NCBI GenBank assembly: GCA_014338405.1
Contig: JTDE01000123.1
Span: 1 to 64,000 of the forward strand
Source of the DNA: Paragonimus skrjabini miyazakii
Lineage: Eukaryota; Platyhelminthes; Trematoda; Plagiorchiida; Troglotrematidae
Direction: 5' to 3'
DNA length: 64,000 bases
The notes below the pieces were generated by a model. The model saw only the letters and a list, made by a program, of their open reading frames with translations. It was not told where the DNA came from and searched no databases. Below, piece by piece: positions 62,990 through 64,000 of this stretch. The position numbers were made by a program, and so were the translations under genes. Each line of letters opens with the position of its first letter. The stretch's first letter is position 1.

Positions 62990-64000
62990 TTGATCAGTCA
63001 CGATGTGGATGGTTGGTCATGGCAACCTCAACGTCTGAACAAAGTACTTCTTCGCGCAGAAGGGTGAATTTAGTAGAATTCCGATCGCCTCATCTGTGGA
63101 AAAATTTCGGCATCTGACAGCTTTTGAGTGACCACTGTTGACTCGGTAAATCGGACAAAAAGAGGAGTCCAGGTTGACAGTGTGATATATATCAACGAAG
63201 TGTGCAACAGTTGCGCTGGTAATTGTCTTGGTGACTCCGCTACTGATCCGGGCCAAATGATGCTCACGGATACGTTCAGATAAGAGCCTGGTTGTGCGAC
63301 CCGCGTAACTAGTTCCACAGGGACAAGTAAATGAGTATACACAAAAAAACCCTCAGAAACGGTCACTTTATCCTTTAACCGTAAATGCAGGGCTGGAATA
63401 GAGTTGAAACAGACACGTAATTTGGCAGCTTAGAATGTTCTATTGACAACAGTGTTAAGTCTCTTAATGATTGTTTCGGAAAGCGTATACCCTTTGAATG
63501 GTAATGAAAGAAATGCTGTCTTCTTTTCCGCTAGGGTCATCTTATCCTGTTTCTCACGACTTTGCATAGTCTTGTCTACAAAACGCTCTGGATAGTCATT
63601 TTGTAAGAAAAGTGTGCGTAGGAACAATAGTTCATCGGAGACCGTATGTTGTGTACATATTCTCATTGCTCTATTAGTCAAGCAGTTTATGCGATTTCTT
63701 TTCTGCCTTAGAGGAGAAAACCTGCGGAAATGAATATGCTGCCCATTCCAGGTCTCTTTCCTATAGATTTTGCGTCGAACCTATCCATCGGCATTTCGCA
63801 GACGAGTACGTTTAGGAAGTCTAGTTGATCGTTACGTTAAGCTTTTATTGTTCTTGTGGGCCGAGTTGAAAATCGCTAAGATTTCCGTTGGGTTAGCATT
63901 TTCGCCAACTATACATATGATATCATTCATATATCGCTTATAAACAAGAAATCCACAAATGGTTTCTTCTAACTGGCCATTCTCAAGCTTCGGCGTGAAG
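62990..64000 (-). mobile_element. Penelope-like element, RT and GIY-YIG remnant running off the right edge
   Basis: The minus strand reads, from the edge: KLENGQLEETICGFLVYKRY, MNDIICIVGE (catalytic box, normally YVDD), LTNRAMRICTQHTVSDELLF, LQNDYPERFVDKTM (RT end), then VYSFTCPCGTSYAGRTTRLL, SERIREHHLARIS and DEAIGILLNSPFCAKKYFVQ (GIY-YIG end). It is the same family as the short unit at 37.8-38.7 kb and the RT piece at 33 kb. Several stops and the YVDD change to YMND show it is dead. Confidence 0.83.

Overview
The window looks like nuclear DNA of a flatworm, most probably a digenean trematode. This is inferred from the make-up of the sequence: one gene with very long introns, two decayed Ty3/gypsy retrotransposons (one CsRn1-like), CR1/Jockey- and RTE-type LINE pieces, several Penelope-like elements (PLEs) with GIY-YIG domains, and a tRNA-headed SINE-like repeat carrying a hammerhead ribozyme of the schistosome Sm-alpha kind. 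The species cannot be told from the sequence alone. There are no rRNA genes, functional tRNA genes, CRISPR arrays or operons.

Gene. One host gene is convincing: an arrestin-domain (alpha-arrestin/ARRDC-like) protein on the + strand, ATG at 6067 and stop at 51939-51941. I read six coding exons: 6067-6196, 25970-27078, 42921-43106, 43780-44256, 46807-46921 and 50416-51941. Intron phases are 1, 0, 0, 0, 1, every junction is GT...AG, and the total is 3,543 nt (1,180 aa). Both arrestin lobes are recognisable, but each is interrupted by long low-complexity insertions, and a tail of about 500 residues follows. The N-terminus (MGCDFSK) looks like a myristoylation/palmitoylation signal.

Layout. 1-3.9 kb: degenerate CsRn1-like Ty3/gypsy element, minus strand, running off the left edge. 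4.7-5.85 kb: two misordered LINE fragments. 6.07 kb: exon 1. Intron 1 (19.8 kb): foldbacks, a second degenerate gypsy element (about 7.15-10.3 kb, minus), a LINE endonuclease fragment (16.1-16.6 kb) and two oppositely oriented RTE-type RT fragments (23.0-24.3 kb minus; 24.65-25.5 kb plus). 26-27 kb: exon 2. Intron 2 (15.8 kb): an AT microsatellite, a near-identical 225-bp copy of part of exon 2, an RTE tail interrupted by a 180-N assembly gap, a PLE RT fragment (about 33 kb) and a small PLE GIY-YIG unit between 190-bp inverted repeats (37.8-38.7 kb). 43-52 kb: exons 3-6.

Downstream of the gene: a perfect 55-bp inverted repeat joined to a 428-bp SINE-like unit with a complete type I hammerhead ribozyme (54.9-55.5 kb); a decayed relative (56.3-56.7 kb); a PLE with a nearly open RT-GIY-YIG frame between inverted terminal repeats (57.0-59.7 kb); and another PLE at the right edge (63.0-64.0 kb, minus). 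Most remaining DNA is AT-rich intronic or intergenic sequence in which I recognise nothing.
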